This document shows positions 8,701 through 18,305 of a stretch of 64,000 bases of DNA, one piece after another (the stretch's first letter is position 1; the number at the start of each line of letters is the position of its first letter). The stretch spans positions 1 through 64,000 of the forward strand of contig VRVR01000002.1 in the NCBI GenBank assembly GCA_009859145.1, read 5' to 3'. The position numbers and the translations under genes were made by a program. The DNA is from Andalucia godoyi (lineage: Eukaryota > Discoba > Jakobea > Jakobida > Andaluciidae). The notes under the pieces were generated by a model that saw nothing but the letters and a program-made list of their open reading frames with translations, searched no databases and was not told where the DNA came from.

Positions 8701-11105
8701 TCTCAGCGGAGTGCACCAAGAATTTTGTGTTTGTTTTCTACAACGCGAATGGTGGTGGAATGGAAGCGGTGAAGCACTTCGAAGAAAATACTGCCCTCGA
8801 TCTTCGGTCACGCACTGCTGTGCTGGAGTATGCGACCATTGCAATCTGCCTCGGAACTGCGATTACTTTGCTGGTCATATTGTTTTGCATACTTTTCCCG
8901 TCCGTGCGTCTGCTGGAGAACGAGAGAGAAGCCATGCTCCGCCTGATTGCTTCTATCGATGTATCTGCTTTGAAGAAGATTTACGAGGAAAGCAAATCAC
9001 GCGCTAAATCGTCAAAAACTTCGAGTAGGCAGTCTTCTGCAGCAGGTCGCTCGGGAAGCGAATCGCAAAAGAGTCAAACGTCCTCTTTTGTGCGCACAAA
9101 GTTCTCCTTTGCGATCATTGTTTTAATCGTGTATCTTGCTGCTTTTGCTGTGTTGCTCGGTCTCTACATTGGTGACGTCTTCAGCATCAACGAGGAAGTA
9201 GAGTACTTCTCGTCGACGCAAGAATCTGCATCACGTGCAGATTTTCTCGCCCTGTCTCTGTTCTCCTCGACCGCATCTCCACTAGGCGACTTCAGCCAGA
9301 GACAAGAGCGGCTGAGCGTGTTGTCAACAGAAATCGTACACGACTTTCAAAAGTTTATCGTGCCATCCGGCGAGCATTCTCAGGGGATTGTCTACCTGTC
9401 ACCAGAGTTGCACGCGGCGTTTTTGGATCCGTCCTGCACCTTCTACTCCTTCAACGTTTCTCGATCCGACTGTCGATCATTGCAAGCGGTCATTTCCGAC
9501 ATGTCTTCGCTGTACAATTCATTCTCTTTTGGAACTGCAATGTCCAGCTCCGCACCACGAGAACTTGCGTTCAGTGAAACGTATTTATCGGCATTTACTG
9601 ATCTGACCGAAGTGGTTCCCTACAAGCTGAATTTTGCGTACAACAACTTCGTTCAGTATTACAATGACAGGGTCGACATCTTCCGCCTTCTCTGCATCTT
9701 TCTGTTTTCTGCAGGATTTCTGCTCCTTCCGCTTGTCTTATGTGCGGGTTTGGTATTTCCGCTGATGCGCCTGTCCTCGGCACAGCGCCAGTTCCGTTCC
9801 GTTTTCTTGCTGATTCCGCTGGACTACATGGAACAAGAGCAGAAGATCTGGATGTTTGTCTCGGGCACCGAAGACGAAGAAGTGGTGCTGAACTTGCACC
9901 AATCCAAGAAAAGATCGAGCCTGTCAAAACGGCCAGGAAGAGCGGATGCGGAGCATGATGAGGAAGCACTTCGCCGGGTGCTGGATTCGTCCACCGATGC
10001 ATTTTTCGAACTCGATTTGAAGGGGAATATCCGAAACTTCAACAGTTCTGCATGCGCCATATCTCGGAGAATGAATGACGAGCTCTTGGGCTCCAGCTTG
10101 GAGGACATTCTGGCAGATGGACAGCGGCTGAGGTCGATTGTCCACTCGAAACAGGTAGGATCACTGATGTTTGAGACGAACTGCATTGCCTCATCTGGAG
10201 AAGTCATATGTCCTGTTCGCCTCAATGTCCGCGTTGTTTCTTCTGCCCCAGAACAACAAATTCAAAAGGGTTCCAATGTCGCTACCTCCGAGTTGGACAA
10301 AGCAAACACTGGCAAACTCTTCATCCACGTGTTTATGAGGGACATTACAGAAGAACAGCGACAAAACATACTGCTGAACGAGGAAAAGTCCAAGAGCATG
10401 GCACTCCTTCGTAACATGATGCCTCTTCCTGTCGCGTCAAAACTGATGAGAGGAGACCGGCCAATTGCATATGAGCATGATGCCGTTTGCTGTCTCTTTT
10501 GCGACATCAAGAATTTCACACCGCTAGCAGCGTCCCTCGGCGCCGCGTCGACTGTCCACATGCTTGATTCCTTGGTGGGCCAGTGTGACGACGTTTGCGA
10601 GCGCCGCGGGATAACAAAAGTCAAAACAATCGGCGACTGCTTGTTTTTATGTGCAGGAATCATCATTGATGGGGAGCCCATTGACCCAGGCATGGCACAG
10701 ACGAAGAAAGAAGACCTAAGGAAGAGGAATGTTGTGCTGGACATGGTTGAGACAGGACTGGAAATTATCAAAATTGCCGAGGCATTGCAAATCCAGGTGC
10801 GAATAGGATTGCACATTGGACCTGTGATTTCGGGCGTGATCGGAAAGGTGAAGTACCAGTTCGACTTGTGGGGAGATGTGGTGAACGTGGCCAGTCGCAT
10901 GGAAAGCTCGTCCACTGAAATGCGCATCCACATGAGCCGCGATGCCTATGAAAAAGTGTACGAATACTACGAATGCGACGAACGAGAGGTACACGTGAAA
11001 GGAAAAGGCGTGATGAACACGTACCTCTTGGTTGCGCGGCGACCGGACCCAATGGGATCCGCAGATGCTCCTAAAGCGATTCTGGGCAAAGGGCCAGTTC
11101 TTTGA
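5781..11105 (+). CDS. Multi-pass membrane adenylyl cyclase with PAS domain
   Basis: A 1774-residue protein. The N-terminal third holds about eight hydrophobic helices (roughly residues 45-320), then a Ser-rich cytosolic region. Residues about 400-580 are helical and recall the TPR-like TmcB/TmcC region of protist cyclases. Four more membrane helices follow (about 790, 1020, 1115 and 1300) framing two extracytosolic loops. A PAS-like domain lies at about 1390-1460 (LDSSTDAFFELDLKGNI) and a class III cyclase domain at about 1565-1760. Metal-binding Asp residues are D1575 (FCDIKNFT) and D1619 (KTIGD); the transition-state pair is N1702 and R1706 (NVASR). The base-recognition pair is K1615 and D1695 (FDLWGD), which predicts ATP rather than GTP. 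One catalytic domain implies action as a homodimer. Start is the ATG at 5781; the upstream open frame is T-rich leader. Confidence 0.9.
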   Translation: MVKTAEGSVNSDSQASAFSATSELLHTVSLPMESLWNVVVEFKAVMNSRFNLTTQRILLVMEVVSSLYLSLFILVAPAWREVLTNTPALFYVSSVPFALICVYGTFSIFRLMLTVSNRGTNTMVIPRIHGAGKLWSLLAALWPVLFCQFISVLQVLLASSSLPIILCCIVYAVGIVPLITILIPIFHIFLFQTVVLTPTPSAALSGLPHVVRYGFQLLAVSIGVASTSTTLAYLYYVPVILASSLCFLWTLSSTPLFSALSNSIWCIIYGVHFSVALYFALAEPAVWVLALLILGTCAAFGGLMLLRSHLLISSLASNVGTAALSQRKSSRVHCETYASHSDLSRSDGKHDSFRSTTSSEARDDVESQQSDCSGPVGATNLLGVSESVDVTNMDDPWMFIRVMVPISQLLVLVKKFSSESDMDPVAEEVVRLFEAAIEKWSGCMELRILYAHVLHEISLLLDEKIWILRMNRVLIAEASLTSRVDIRFEMFFLQKLRQRCIGDQDSFSSDARSLRKRLRKVDRLRSLALGFQAQFWKTLLVDAQNHHSLTSLIDRMDHVSRDAMANFKSIEATYGMLPEILRSKARYFIDVYGDVSYGQEMLLRADQVEERAAKTSSGHGRQVRPSESQEEDLSSVPDPRKQISIFSSPTSGDRSQSIATSPAGRKDANFGSAAHLSSGLQSSIPIPGRSAKQPLRSSFAEKSILPGGDSTGASDTDGMDQESASSGLAKVAAKSRKTSLSEESESERDFEAAELSSASSGSVQAAITRSKQIRDDFMARESRGIRRMRLMIFVSIFVCFVVFVAFFTMTIVLVQHPLSHLDVRSGLPTEDDPDALSYSFEAVNRLSNSLFLAGTLSKKWVDGLVEDHERANLLRVTESTLEDYKLWFSRTLRRKPQNEDAIHALNNRFGVSSFAADPNLNYWNWTMKTEIISAVEVLQAVQNSFSEGVACLKAHSVYSKVFNSSSSTWISPTISAECTKNFVFVFYNANGGGMEAVKHFEENTALDLRSRTAVLEYATIAICLGTAITLLVILFCILFPSVRLLENEREAMLRLIASIDVSALKKIYEESKSRAKSSKTSSRQSSAAGRSGSESQKSQTSSFVRTKFSFAIIVLIVYLAAFAVLLGLYIGDVFSINEEVEYFSSTQESASRADFLALSLFSSTASPLGDFSQRQERLSVLSTEIVHDFQKFIVPSGEHSQGIVYLSPELHAAFLDPSCTFYSFNVSRSDCRSLQAVISDMSSLYNSFSFGTAMSSSAPRELAFSETYLSAFTDLTEVVPYKLNFAYNNFVQYYNDRVDIFRLLCIFLFSAGFLLLPLVLCAGLVFPLMRLSSAQRQFRSVFLLIPLDYMEQEQKIWMFVSGTEDEEVVLNLHQSKKRSSLSKRPGRADAEHDEEALRRVLDSSTDAFFELDLKGNIRNFNSSACAISRRMNDELLGSSLEDILADGQRLRSIVHSKQVGSLMFETNCIASSGEVICPVRLNVRVVSSAPEQQIQKGSNVATSELDKANTGKLFIHVFMRDITEEQRQNILLNEEKSKSMALLRNMMPLPVASKLMRGDRPIAYEHDAVCCLFCDIKNFTPLAASLGAASTVHMLDSLVGQCDDVCERRGITKVKTIGDCLFLCAGIIIDGEPIDPGMAQTKKEDLRKRNVVLDMVETGLEIIKIAEALQIQVRIGLHIGPVISGVIGKVKYQFDLWGDVVNVASRMESSSTEMRIHMSRDAYEKVYEYYECDEREVHVKGKGVMNTYLLVARRPDPMGSADAPKAILGKGPVL

Positions 11106-11557
11106 TTTAAAAAAATTGTCATCACAGTCACCTTCCCCAGCGTATTCATCACCTCTAAAGTACACTGCGTGTGTTGCCTCACGGTTCTGACGCCCTTGCA
11201 CTTCTGAAAATTACTACCCTCAAACGCATATCTCTCCAAGCATTTGGGCTCGCATGCTGCTGCGCCTCGGACACATTTTTTGAAACAAAATGACGTTTCA
11301 AATCAGCACGAACATCCATCAAATGAGTACTCTTGCGTGGGACATCCGTGCAGGAGGTCGACGGCTGTCAACTCTATGATACTTATCCGATGAAATCACG
11401 GCCACCCACAAGACATTTGGGCTGGAGTGTGATGCCTTCGAATAAATCAACAGTGGATCCGCTGTCCGAACCCGAAACACTCTAGAGAAAGCCAGATCAG
11501 GGGTTTTTTTTTGCATCTTGCTCCACGACATTGTATATTGATGTGTTGATGTAGAAA
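11106..11557. other. Intergenic region between cyclase and EF-G2
   Basis: No gene, repeat copy or RNA gene recognised on either strand. Confidence 0.5.
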
Positions 11558-13945
11558 ATGGGACTATGGACACGGTCGAAGGGATTGCTGTCGAGTGCTT
11601 CCGCGGCGAAGTTGCTGGCGTCTGTGCGAAACGTCGGAATCATCGCGCATGTGGATTCCGGAAAGACGACGGTGACTGAGCGCATGCTGTTTTATGCCGG
11701 GCTGATACGCTCTTGCGGAGAGGTGCACGACGGCGATACAGTCATGGACTTTCTACCAGATGAACAAGCCCGGGGAATCACGATTTCATCTGCAGCAATT
11801 TCGTTCGACTGGTCTGGTGCGTCTGTGAATTTAATCGATACACCCGGCCATGTGGATTTTGGCATCGAAGTAGAACGATCATTACGAGTGTTGGACGGCG
11901 CAGTTGTCATTTTGGACGGTGTTGCTGGTGTTCAACCGCAGTCGCTTTCCGTCTGGCAACAGGCGGTCCGTCACGGCGTCCCACGCATCGTATTCGTCAA
12001 CAAAATGGATCGAGAAGGCGCATCGATCGAACGAAGTGTCCAGTCATTGAGAGACAGGCTAGGGTGCGATCCTCTTGTCATGCAATTGCTCTCTCCGTTG
12101 CAAGAAGGTTCATCGTCAGCAGACGCATCGTTTGACATCATTGACTTGGTTCGCATGGAGCGCGTGCAGTATCCGCAGTACTTGCGAACACCACTGTCCG
12201 TGCCAAGCAATGCGTCTCCAGCGAAGGAGAAGGACATATGGGACAATGCAGTCCATTTGCGCACACAGCTCATCGAGAGAGCTGCCAATCTTGACAGCGT
12301 GCTTGCAGACGTTTACTTGTCTGCGGAAGACCCAGTCACAAGCGTATCTCCAGAGTCGTTGCGATCTGCGGTAAGGCGAATCACAATTTCTGGCTCCGGA
12401 GTACCACTGTTTGCGGGTGCTGCCTATCGAAATATCGGCGTGCAGCCGTTGCTGGATGCCGTCAAAGACTATCTGCCGTCTCCTCTGGATCGGCCCCCCG
12501 TGAGTGCTCGTCTCGTTCCTTCTGGGAAGCTGATGAAAAAGGGTTCGCCGGACCCGCAAACGAACATCGGCATGCCTTGTTCTAAAGACGGCCCTGCTTT
12601 GGGACTAGTTTTTAAGATTGTTTACCACGAACAGCGGGGGTCAGTGGCTTTTGTCAGAATGTATTCTGGCCAGATTGCTGCGGGGCAGCAGGTTGCTGTC
12701 TTTTCACAGCAGTTTCTACCCAGCAACGCTTTGAAACGGACAGACGAAACGTCTGGCACAAGCGCACCGCCTCTTCCCGTAGTGGAGCACAAGGAGCGCG
12801 CCCACAAAGTTATGAAAATCGCTGCACAGGATCTTCTTCCTTGTGAGAGTATTCAGGCAGGGGAGTTTGGGGCTATCATCGGACTGAAGCATGCCCGAAC
12901 CGGTGATACAGTGTATGCCGCCGTTCCAGGGCCGACGGGAAATTCCAAAATGTACTTACCGAGTCTCCTGAGGGTGCCACAGCCCGTCTTCTGGGCGGCG
13001 GTGGAATGCGAGTCATCTGCTGCCGAGTCGGTGCTGGATTCCGCTCTCGAGGCACTCTGCAGAGAAGACCCGTCTCTGTTGCTCCAAAACGATGCTGAAA
13101 CTGGGCAGCGGCTGCTGTGCGGGATGGGTGAACTGCATCTGGATATTGCGCGTTCGCGGCTGGAGAGAGATTTTCATGTTCCGGGACTGCGCTTCGGAAA
13201 AGTGCACATATCCTACCGTGAAACGATTTCCGCCAGCCGGAGCCTCGAGCACAGCGTTGCCGAGCTGATGTCGAGACCTGTGCGATTCTTCATTGCGCTG
13301 CATCCCAAGGTGGCAGAAGGCGCGGAGCCTGCGGACAACGGACACCTGATATCTAAAGTCTCTGTGGACCTCATCTCAGCGCCTACAAACCTCCCGGAAA
13401 AGCTTCGAGAAGATGTTGGAGACATTTTTGAGTCCGCAATCGCTTCTAGTCTGCTTCGGGGACCCTTGCTTGGGTATCCCGTAGTGGGTGCAGACGTGGC
13501 GATTTCGAACGTCATGCTGGACGATAACTTAACGAATGCTTCCAGGGACACGTTGGAGCCTCTGATTCGTACTGCTGTGGCAGAGCGCATGATGAAACTC
13601 TTGAGATCGAAAGACGTCCACCCGCGTTTATTGGAGCCCGTCATGGAAGTGGTTGTCGTGACTGACAATCAGAATCTTGGGGCCGTGGTCTCGGATCTGA
13701 CGGGATCTCGCAGAGCATGCATCAAAGACATTGGATTTGAAGGAGCAGAATGTGGCGGGAATGACAATTCGCAAAATCGTGTCGTTGTCGCGGACGTCCC
13801 TCTCCAGTGTCTTGTGGGCTACACGACAACTCTTCGATCCTTGACGTCGGGCCGAGCCTCTTTCACCATGGAATTTTCTCGGTATGCGATCTGTGATCGC
13901 AACTCGGAACAGAAGGTGCTGCTCGCAGAACGAGGATTCGTATAG
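11558..13945 (+). CDS. GFM2: Mitochondrial elongation factor G2 (ribosome recycling GTPase)
   Basis: A 795-residue translational GTPase. The G1 loop is A30-HVDSGKTT, followed by RGITI (switch I), DTPGHVDFG and NKMDRE. Domains II-V follow, including GMGELHLDI and an EF-G C-terminal domain. The RSCGEVHDGDTVMDFLPDEQ stretch and overall length fit the EF-G2/GFM2 group, which with mitochondrial RRF splits the ribosome after termination, rather than EF-G1, the translocase. The N-terminal 24 residues are basic and Ser/Ala-rich, consistent with a mitochondrial presequence. The assignment as G2 rather than G1 is from motif memory, not a tree. Confidence 0.88.
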   Translation: MGLWTRSKGLLSSASAAKLLASVRNVGIIAHVDSGKTTVTERMLFYAGLIRSCGEVHDGDTVMDFLPDEQARGITISSAAISFDWSGASVNLIDTPGHVDFGIEVERSLRVLDGAVVILDGVAGVQPQSLSVWQQAVRHGVPRIVFVNKMDREGASIERSVQSLRDRLGCDPLVMQLLSPLQEGSSSADASFDIIDLVRMERVQYPQYLRTPLSVPSNASPAKEKDIWDNAVHLRTQLIERAANLDSVLADVYLSAEDPVTSVSPESLRSAVRRITISGSGVPLFAGAAYRNIGVQPLLDAVKDYLPSPLDRPPVSARLVPSGKLMKKGSPDPQTNIGMPCSKDGPALGLVFKIVYHEQRGSVAFVRMYSGQIAAGQQVAVFSQQFLPSNALKRTDETSGTSAPPLPVVEHKERAHKVMKIAAQDLLPCESIQAGEFGAIIGLKHARTGDTVYAAVPGPTGNSKMYLPSLLRVPQPVFWAAVECESSAAESVLDSALEALCREDPSLLLQNDAETGQRLLCGMGELHLDIARSRLERDFHVPGLRFGKVHISYRETISASRSLEHSVAELMSRPVRFFIALHPKVAEGAEPADNGHLISKVSVDLISAPTNLPEKLREDVGDIFESAIASSLLRGPLLGYPVVGADVAISNVMLDDNLTNASRDTLEPLIRTAVAERMMKLLRSKDVHPRLLEPVMEVVVVTDNQNLGAVVSDLTGSRRACIKDIGFEGAECGGNDNSQNRVVVADVPLQCLVGYTTTLRSLTSGRASFTMEFSRYAICDRNSEQKVLLAERGFV

Positions 13946-13960
13946 ATCAGTCGCCCCGGA

Positions 13961-14007
13961 GAGTCTCTCTCTCTCTCTCTCTGTCTCTGTCTCTCTCTCT
14001 GTCTCAC
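13961..14007. repeat. CT-rich microsatellite
   Basis: Imperfect (CT)n with interspersed CTGT units in the short gap downstream of EF-G2. Confidence 0.8.
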
Positions 14008-14076
14008 ATCTCGAAACCAAGCACATAAAATCATTTTTACTACAACGAATTTCACAAGACTGATCGGTAATGAGCG

Positions 14077-14427
14077 CTACTTCAACTCGCGCTGCCGCAA
14101 GAAACGAGCATATGCAGACTCGGGGGCTTGGATTTTCCGGTCCGTATCAAATTTGGACTCCACATGGGAATCTTTCCAGAAGTGGTCAGGCCGACCAGGA
14201 TGGTCCCATGATCGAACAAGCGCATCGGCCTTCGCCTTCACCTCAGTCAGATTCCGTCGCATCTCGGCATCACGTACAATGTGTTTGTCCATATTTGACG
14301 AGATCCAGCTTTGAAAAAATGGCTTCGAAACAACCGCAAATCCCCACAGTCCGCCGATCGCAAGAACCGTGTAAATTCCCTTGTAAGACACTTCAACCGC
14401 AGCACCCGCAGCACCCGCAGCCCCCAT
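14077..14427 (-). CDS. Small single-pass membrane protein of unknown function
   Basis: A 116-residue protein starting MGAAGAAGAAVEVSYKG, with one hydrophobic helix at about 17-34 (YTVLAIGGLWGFAVV) and a soluble, charged C-terminal tail. The start ATG at 14427 follows an AC-rich leader. The layout, a short N-terminus then one helix then an amphipathic tail, is common among accessory subunits of mitochondrial inner-membrane complexes, but I do not recognise the family. It lies tail-to-tail with EF-G2 and head-to-head with uL4. The codon pattern and lack of a competing sense-strand gene support it as real. Confidence 0.6.
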   Translation of the reverse strand: MGAAGAAGAAVEVSYKGIYTVLAIGGLWGFAVVSKPFFQSWISSNMDKHIVRDAEMRRNLTEVKAKADALVRSWDHPGRPDHFWKDSHVESKFDTDRKIQAPESAYARFLRQRELK

Positions 14428-14920
14428 TCTCTGTTCTTCTTGTTCCTGTTCCTGTTCCTGTTCCTGTTCCTGTTCCTGTTGTTGCTAGGATATCGACTCT
14501 CGCAACACGGTCCGACAAATGGTCAACAGTTAGGAAAAGAAACGGGTGCTTCAGCCTCCACGAAAGCAAAAAAAAAGGGGGGGAAAAACCTCCTCTTTGG
14601 AAGGGAGGAAATTGTCCACTACGGCCAACAAAAAAATGGACGATGGGGAGTGGGGGGGAGTGGATACAAGCATCAACAAGGTGCATCAAGCCAGCGCAAA
14701 GCATTCATTACGCAAATGAGGCAGGTCATTTTTGCTTTATTTTGCTTTTTTGCTCGTTTACCGACAAAAAAAAAAGTGCTTCTAGCCCTACCCTAGGGTT
14801 GCAGTGGCAAATTTGCAAGTACACCAGAAGTGCTGAAACAGTTTTTTCTTTGATTTTCTCTCTCTTCAATTCCACTCTTTCTTCCTGTTTCATTCTGTGT
14901 GCGAGCTCTCCTTTTAGACC
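14428..14920. other. Divergent intergenic region with TTCCTG hexamer repeat
   Basis: Separates the small membrane protein gene from uL4. At 14440-14482 there are six to seven TGTTCC units, then homopolymer A and G runs. Just before the uL4 ATG the sequence CTCCTTTTAGACC resembles a splice acceptor. A leader intron is possible but no donor stands out. Confidence 0.5.
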
Positions 14921-16111
14921 ATGTCGATCCTCCGCCCTGTTATCACTGTCTTCGGAACTGACGGCAAGAAGACCGGTTCTCTTACTGCCCCCGCAGTCTT
15001 CTCCGCCCCCATCCGCAATGATGTTGTCCACTTTGTGCACACCAACATGGCAAAGAACAAGCGCCAGCCTTACGCTGTGATGCCGATTTCTGGTGCCCAG
15101 ACTTCTGCCGAGTCTTGGGGTACTGGTCGCGCTGTTGCTCGTATTCCTCGTGTCGGAGGTGGCGGAACTCACCGCTCGGGCGAGGGTGCCTTCGGTAACA
15201 TGTGCCGTGGTGGTCGTATGTTCGGACCCAACAAGGTTTGGCGTCGCTGGCACCGCCGCATCAACGTCAACCAGAAGCGTGTTGCCGTTGCCTCTGCTCT
15301 GTCTGCATCTGCCGTTGTTCCTTTGGTGATGGCCCGTGGACACCGTGTGGAGAACGTCCCCGAGGTTCCGCTGGTTGTGTCTTCCGAGATTGAGAAGATC
15401 AACAAGACTGCCGCCGCAGTCAAGATCCTCAAGGCCCTCGGTGCATACGACGAGGTCGAGAAGGTTGTTGATACCCGCCGCACTCGTGCAGGCCAGGGTA
15501 AGATGCGCTCTCGCCGCTATGTCGTTCGAAAGGGGCCTTTGGTCGTTTACAAGGAGGATAACGGTGTCGTCCGAGCCTTCCGCAACATCCCCGGAGTTGA
15601 AGTTGCGTGCGTTGATCGCCTCAACCTCCTCCAGCTCGCCCCTGGTGGACATCTTGGACGCTTCGTCATCTGGACCGAGTCTGCCGCCAAGCACCTCGGA
15701 TCCTTGTTCGGAACTTTCAAGTCTGCTTCTCTGCTGAAGAACGGGTTCAAGCTTCCTCAGCCTGCCATGATCAATGCCGATCTTGCCCGTATCATCAACT
15801 CTGATGAAATCCAGTCCAAGGTTCGCATTGCCAAGCCCAAGGCCGGATTCGCTCCCCTCAAGAAGAACCCGCTCCGCAACCGTGGTGCACTCTACAAGCT
15901 CAACCCGTATGCCCGCTTTGCCGATAAGGTGAAGAAGCAGGCAGAGCAGAAGAGCTCTTCCTTCAAGGCGTCTGCTCTTGAAGCCCGCCGTGCTGGAAAG
16001 CCCATCAAGGGATCGGGTGTCGCCAAGAAGCTCGCCAAGTTCCGTGCCACCCGTCGTGCGGGATCCAAGAACTTCCTTGCCCAGGTCTCTGCGACTCTTA
16101 CAGCCCAGTAA
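14921..16111 (+). CDS. RPL4: Cytosolic large-subunit ribosomal protein uL4
   Basis: A 396-residue protein of the eukaryotic uL4 (L4/L1) family, a component of the 60S subunit whose long loop lines the exit tunnel. The tunnel-loop signature [20 protein letters not shown] (about residues 66-85) is intact, and the globular part and basic C-terminal extension are present at normal length. Codon choice is strongly biased (C-ending codons such as AAC, GTC and CGC), unlike most neighbours, as expected for a highly expressed gene. That bias also creates a long antisense open frame, which is not a gene. Intronless in the coding part. Confidence 0.97.
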   Translation: MSILRPVITVFGTDGKKTGSLTAPAVFSAPIRNDVVHFVHTNMAKNKRQPYAVMPISGAQTSAESWGTGRAVARIPRVGGGGTHRSGEGAFGNMCRGGRMFGPNKVWRRWHRRINVNQKRVAVASALSASAVVPLVMARGHRVENVPEVPLVVSSEIEKINKTAAAVKILKALGAYDEVEKVVDTRRTRAGQGKMRSRRYVVRKGPLVVYKEDNGVVRAFRNIPGVEVACVDRLNLLQLAPGGHLGRFVIWTESAAKHLGSLFGTFKSASLLKNGFKLPQPAMINADLARIINSDEIQSKVRIAKPKAGFAPLKKNPLRNRGALYKLNPYARFADKVKKQAEQKSSSFKASALEARRAGKPIKGSGVAKKLAKFRATRRAGSKNFLAQVSATLTAQ

Positions 16112-16157
16112 AAGTATTTCCTCTATGCTTTTTGATCGTTCGTTCGTTCCATTTTTA

Positions 16158-16160
16158 TAA

Positions 16161-16194
<34 letters not shown>
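16158..16194. repeat. (AT)n microsatellite in the 3' region of uL4
   Basis: About 15 AT dinucleotides (about 16163-16192) between the convergent uL4 and dynein genes. Confidence 0.85.
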
Positions 16195-16196
<2 letters not shown>

Positions 16197-16359
16197 TTGG
16201 TTCGTGTTTCACTTCGGGGGGTTTTGGACAGTTTTTGCATCTCTCCAAGCCGGCCTCCCCAACAAGTGCTTCTGCTCCAGTCGCTGGCAACAGCAACTGT
16301 CAAGAACAATGATAACCATAAACAGAAGACGTGACATCACCACGACGAAGATTCATTTA

Positions 16360-18126
16360 TTATTCAGCTGCTCCTCCGTGCGACTGCGTCTGTTCGGAAT
16401 GGGCTGCTGACTCCGAGGGCTGTGACTGGTCTGTTGTACTTGCTGCACCATTTGTGGCAGAATCCTCCTGCACATGTGTGGTCTCCATGAACTGGTGCGT
16501 GATCTGTTGAATTTCCTCTTCTGTCGCACCACCCATGTCATCACCAGTGCTCTTCTTGGTTCCTTTTGCTTGCTTCTGCTTGAGCTCCTTCGCTCGCTGC
16601 TCGAGATTCTTCTCTCTCCGCATTTCCCTGTCGAACATCTGCTGGATCGAGGTCTTCTCGTTTGCCTGCTGAATCGCAAGCCCATCCGAAACCTCCAGAA
16701 GCGAAGTGCTGCCATCCAACGAACCCACCGCAATGAGTCTTCCATCATCGTGTGCCTTCAAAGTATGCAGCCCTGCGTCTGAGACTTGCAACGACAACAC
16801 AGGGTCGTTTTGCTTGTACAGGTAATCCCAAACATCAAGGGTTCCATCCATCTTTGTCGTAAAGAAAACACCGGGTCTCGTAGGACTCCATGCACCGCTC
16901 GTGAGATACGATGTATGGTACTTCGTCGTCATAATTGGAGTGGTAATATCATCAACCCAGATGCGTGCTGTCCAATCACCGACCGTCAGGAAGAATTTCG
17001 GAGCAAACATATTTCGCTTGACGGCGTAAATGGGGCCATGATGGCCTGTGTACACTTGAGCAATGCGATCCGCTGGAGTCTTCGCCTTACGGTTACCAGC
17101 AAGAACGAGTCCTTGCTCTGTTCCAACCATGAACTTTGCAGCGTTTGATGGGTCGTAGTCAAGCGAAACCGCTCCCAGGATGCCGCGGTACGATTCTTGC
17201 TTTGCTGGCTCCAGCTGCAGGACTTCGATAGGCTCCCCGATTTTTCGAGTGTCCCAGAACAAAACTTGACCATCCGTCGAACACGACATACACTCGGTGT
17301 TTGTCTTGGTGGCCAACCACTTCACATCGTAGACGGGATCACGATGCGACTTCTCAATCAACGACGAGTCGAAAGGCATGGAGCCCTTCCGAGAGTCCCA
17401 GAACGAGAGGATACCGTTGTAGCAGCCGCCGATGAGAATGTGCGGATCCTTGTGATTGTACTCGAGGCAAACAACTGGGGATGCTGGCGTGAGCTCCTGC
17501 TCCGGATAGTTGGCATTGTTAATGTCCCAAATGTAAGATGACAAGCTCATACCTTCTGGCATCTTTTGAAACTGCAGCACGCAGTACGCCACAGCAATTT
17601 TCTTTCCGTCCGTGGGAGACCATGAAATGTGCGAGGCCGTGCGCTTCAACGGACTCGGATCACGGAAGACAGTCACCGTCTTTGCCGATGGGGGCTCGCT
17701 GGAATGATCCATGTAGTCTCCGCTGAAGTAATCTTCATAGATGTCAATCGCGTTGTTTTGCTTTGTCACGTGATCCACACGGTCTGCAATTGCGCGCACG
17801 TTCTTGATAAAGTCTTCATCACGCATAATCTTTTTGGTGTAACGGTCCTTCTGATCCTGCTCCGACGAATCAATGTCTTTGGGCCATCCACCTTCAAGAT
17901 GATTTGTTCCCTGCGAACGAAGCGAAATACGCTCCGTGTTTGCTTCACTCTCGGACTGCTCAGGGACACACTGGACACCCGTTACTTGAGGATCGCGCAA
18001 AAGATACGACTCTGCGGTCGCGGCATCCGGCGCAATGTCGCAAATGACCTCGGCATCCAAGTCCTGGAACTCTCCATGTCGACCAAAGTCACGGCGAGCC
18101 TTTTGGTAGACGTATACAATCTCCAT
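16360..18126 (-). CDS. DNAI2: Axonemal outer-arm dynein intermediate chain 2
   Basis: A 588-residue WD-repeat protein matching DNAI2 (Chlamydomonas IC69/ODA6), which sits at the base of the outer dynein arm. The N-terminus MEIVYVYQKARRDFGR is characteristic, as are NNAIDIYEDYFSGDY (about 128-142) and HISWSPTDGKKIAVAYC at the first WD unit. WD repeats run to about residue 500. The tail is Lys/Glu-rich, then Gln/Ser-rich. Length is close to the human 605. This gene implies motile flagella in the organism. The start ATG at 18126 is followed directly by the conserved N-terminus. It faces GCP4 across a 581-bp divergent region. Confidence 0.95.
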   Translation of the reverse strand: MEIVYVYQKARRDFGRHGEFQDLDAEVICDIAPDAATAESYLLRDPQVTGVQCVPEQSESEANTERISLRSQGTNHLEGGWPKDIDSSEQDQKDRYTKKIMRDEDFIKNVRAIADRVDHVTKQNNAIDIYEDYFSGDYMDHSSEPPSAKTVTVFRDPSPLKRTASHISWSPTDGKKIAVAYCVLQFQKMPEGMSLSSYIWDINNANYPEQELTPASPVVCLEYNHKDPHILIGGCYNGILSFWDSRKGSMPFDSSLIEKSHRDPVYDVKWLATKTNTECMSCSTDGQVLFWDTRKIGEPIEVLQLEPAKQESYRGILGAVSLDYDPSNAAKFMVGTEQGLVLAGNRKAKTPADRIAQVYTGHHGPIYAVKRNMFAPKFFLTVGDWTARIWVDDITTPIMTTKYHTSYLTSGAWSPTRPGVFFTTKMDGTLDVWDYLYKQNDPVLSLQVSDAGLHTLKAHDDGRLIAVGSLDGSTSLLEVSDGLAIQQANEKTSIQQMFDREMRREKNLEQRAKELKQKQAKGTKKSTGDDMGGATEEEIQQITHQFMETTHVQEDSATNGAASTTDQSQPSESAAHSEQTQSHGGAAE

Positions 18127-18274
18127 GTTCTTCAGAAATCACAAGGCTGTCTCACTCCAACAACGAAAACTTGGGCAACAAGAAAGAAACAAGACACGGA
18201 AGGCCGGGGAGGAAGAAAAAAAACGACAGACGGAGAAAAAAGATTTTTTGGTTGTTTGCGACAAACTAGGTTCA

Positions 18275-18305
<31 letters not shown>

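Noticed and set aside
14900-14923. Splice-acceptor-like CTCCTTTTAGACC before the uL4 ATG, considered as a trans-splice site
   Set aside because: Other genes here lack such a motif before their ATG, so general trans-splicing is unlikely; a simple leader intron is possible but no donor is evident.
14726-16309. A 527-codon open frame on the minus strand
   Set aside because: It lies antisense to uL4. Strong codon bias of that gene creates stop-free antisense frames; the product is low-complexity and resembles nothing, while uL4 is unmistakable.
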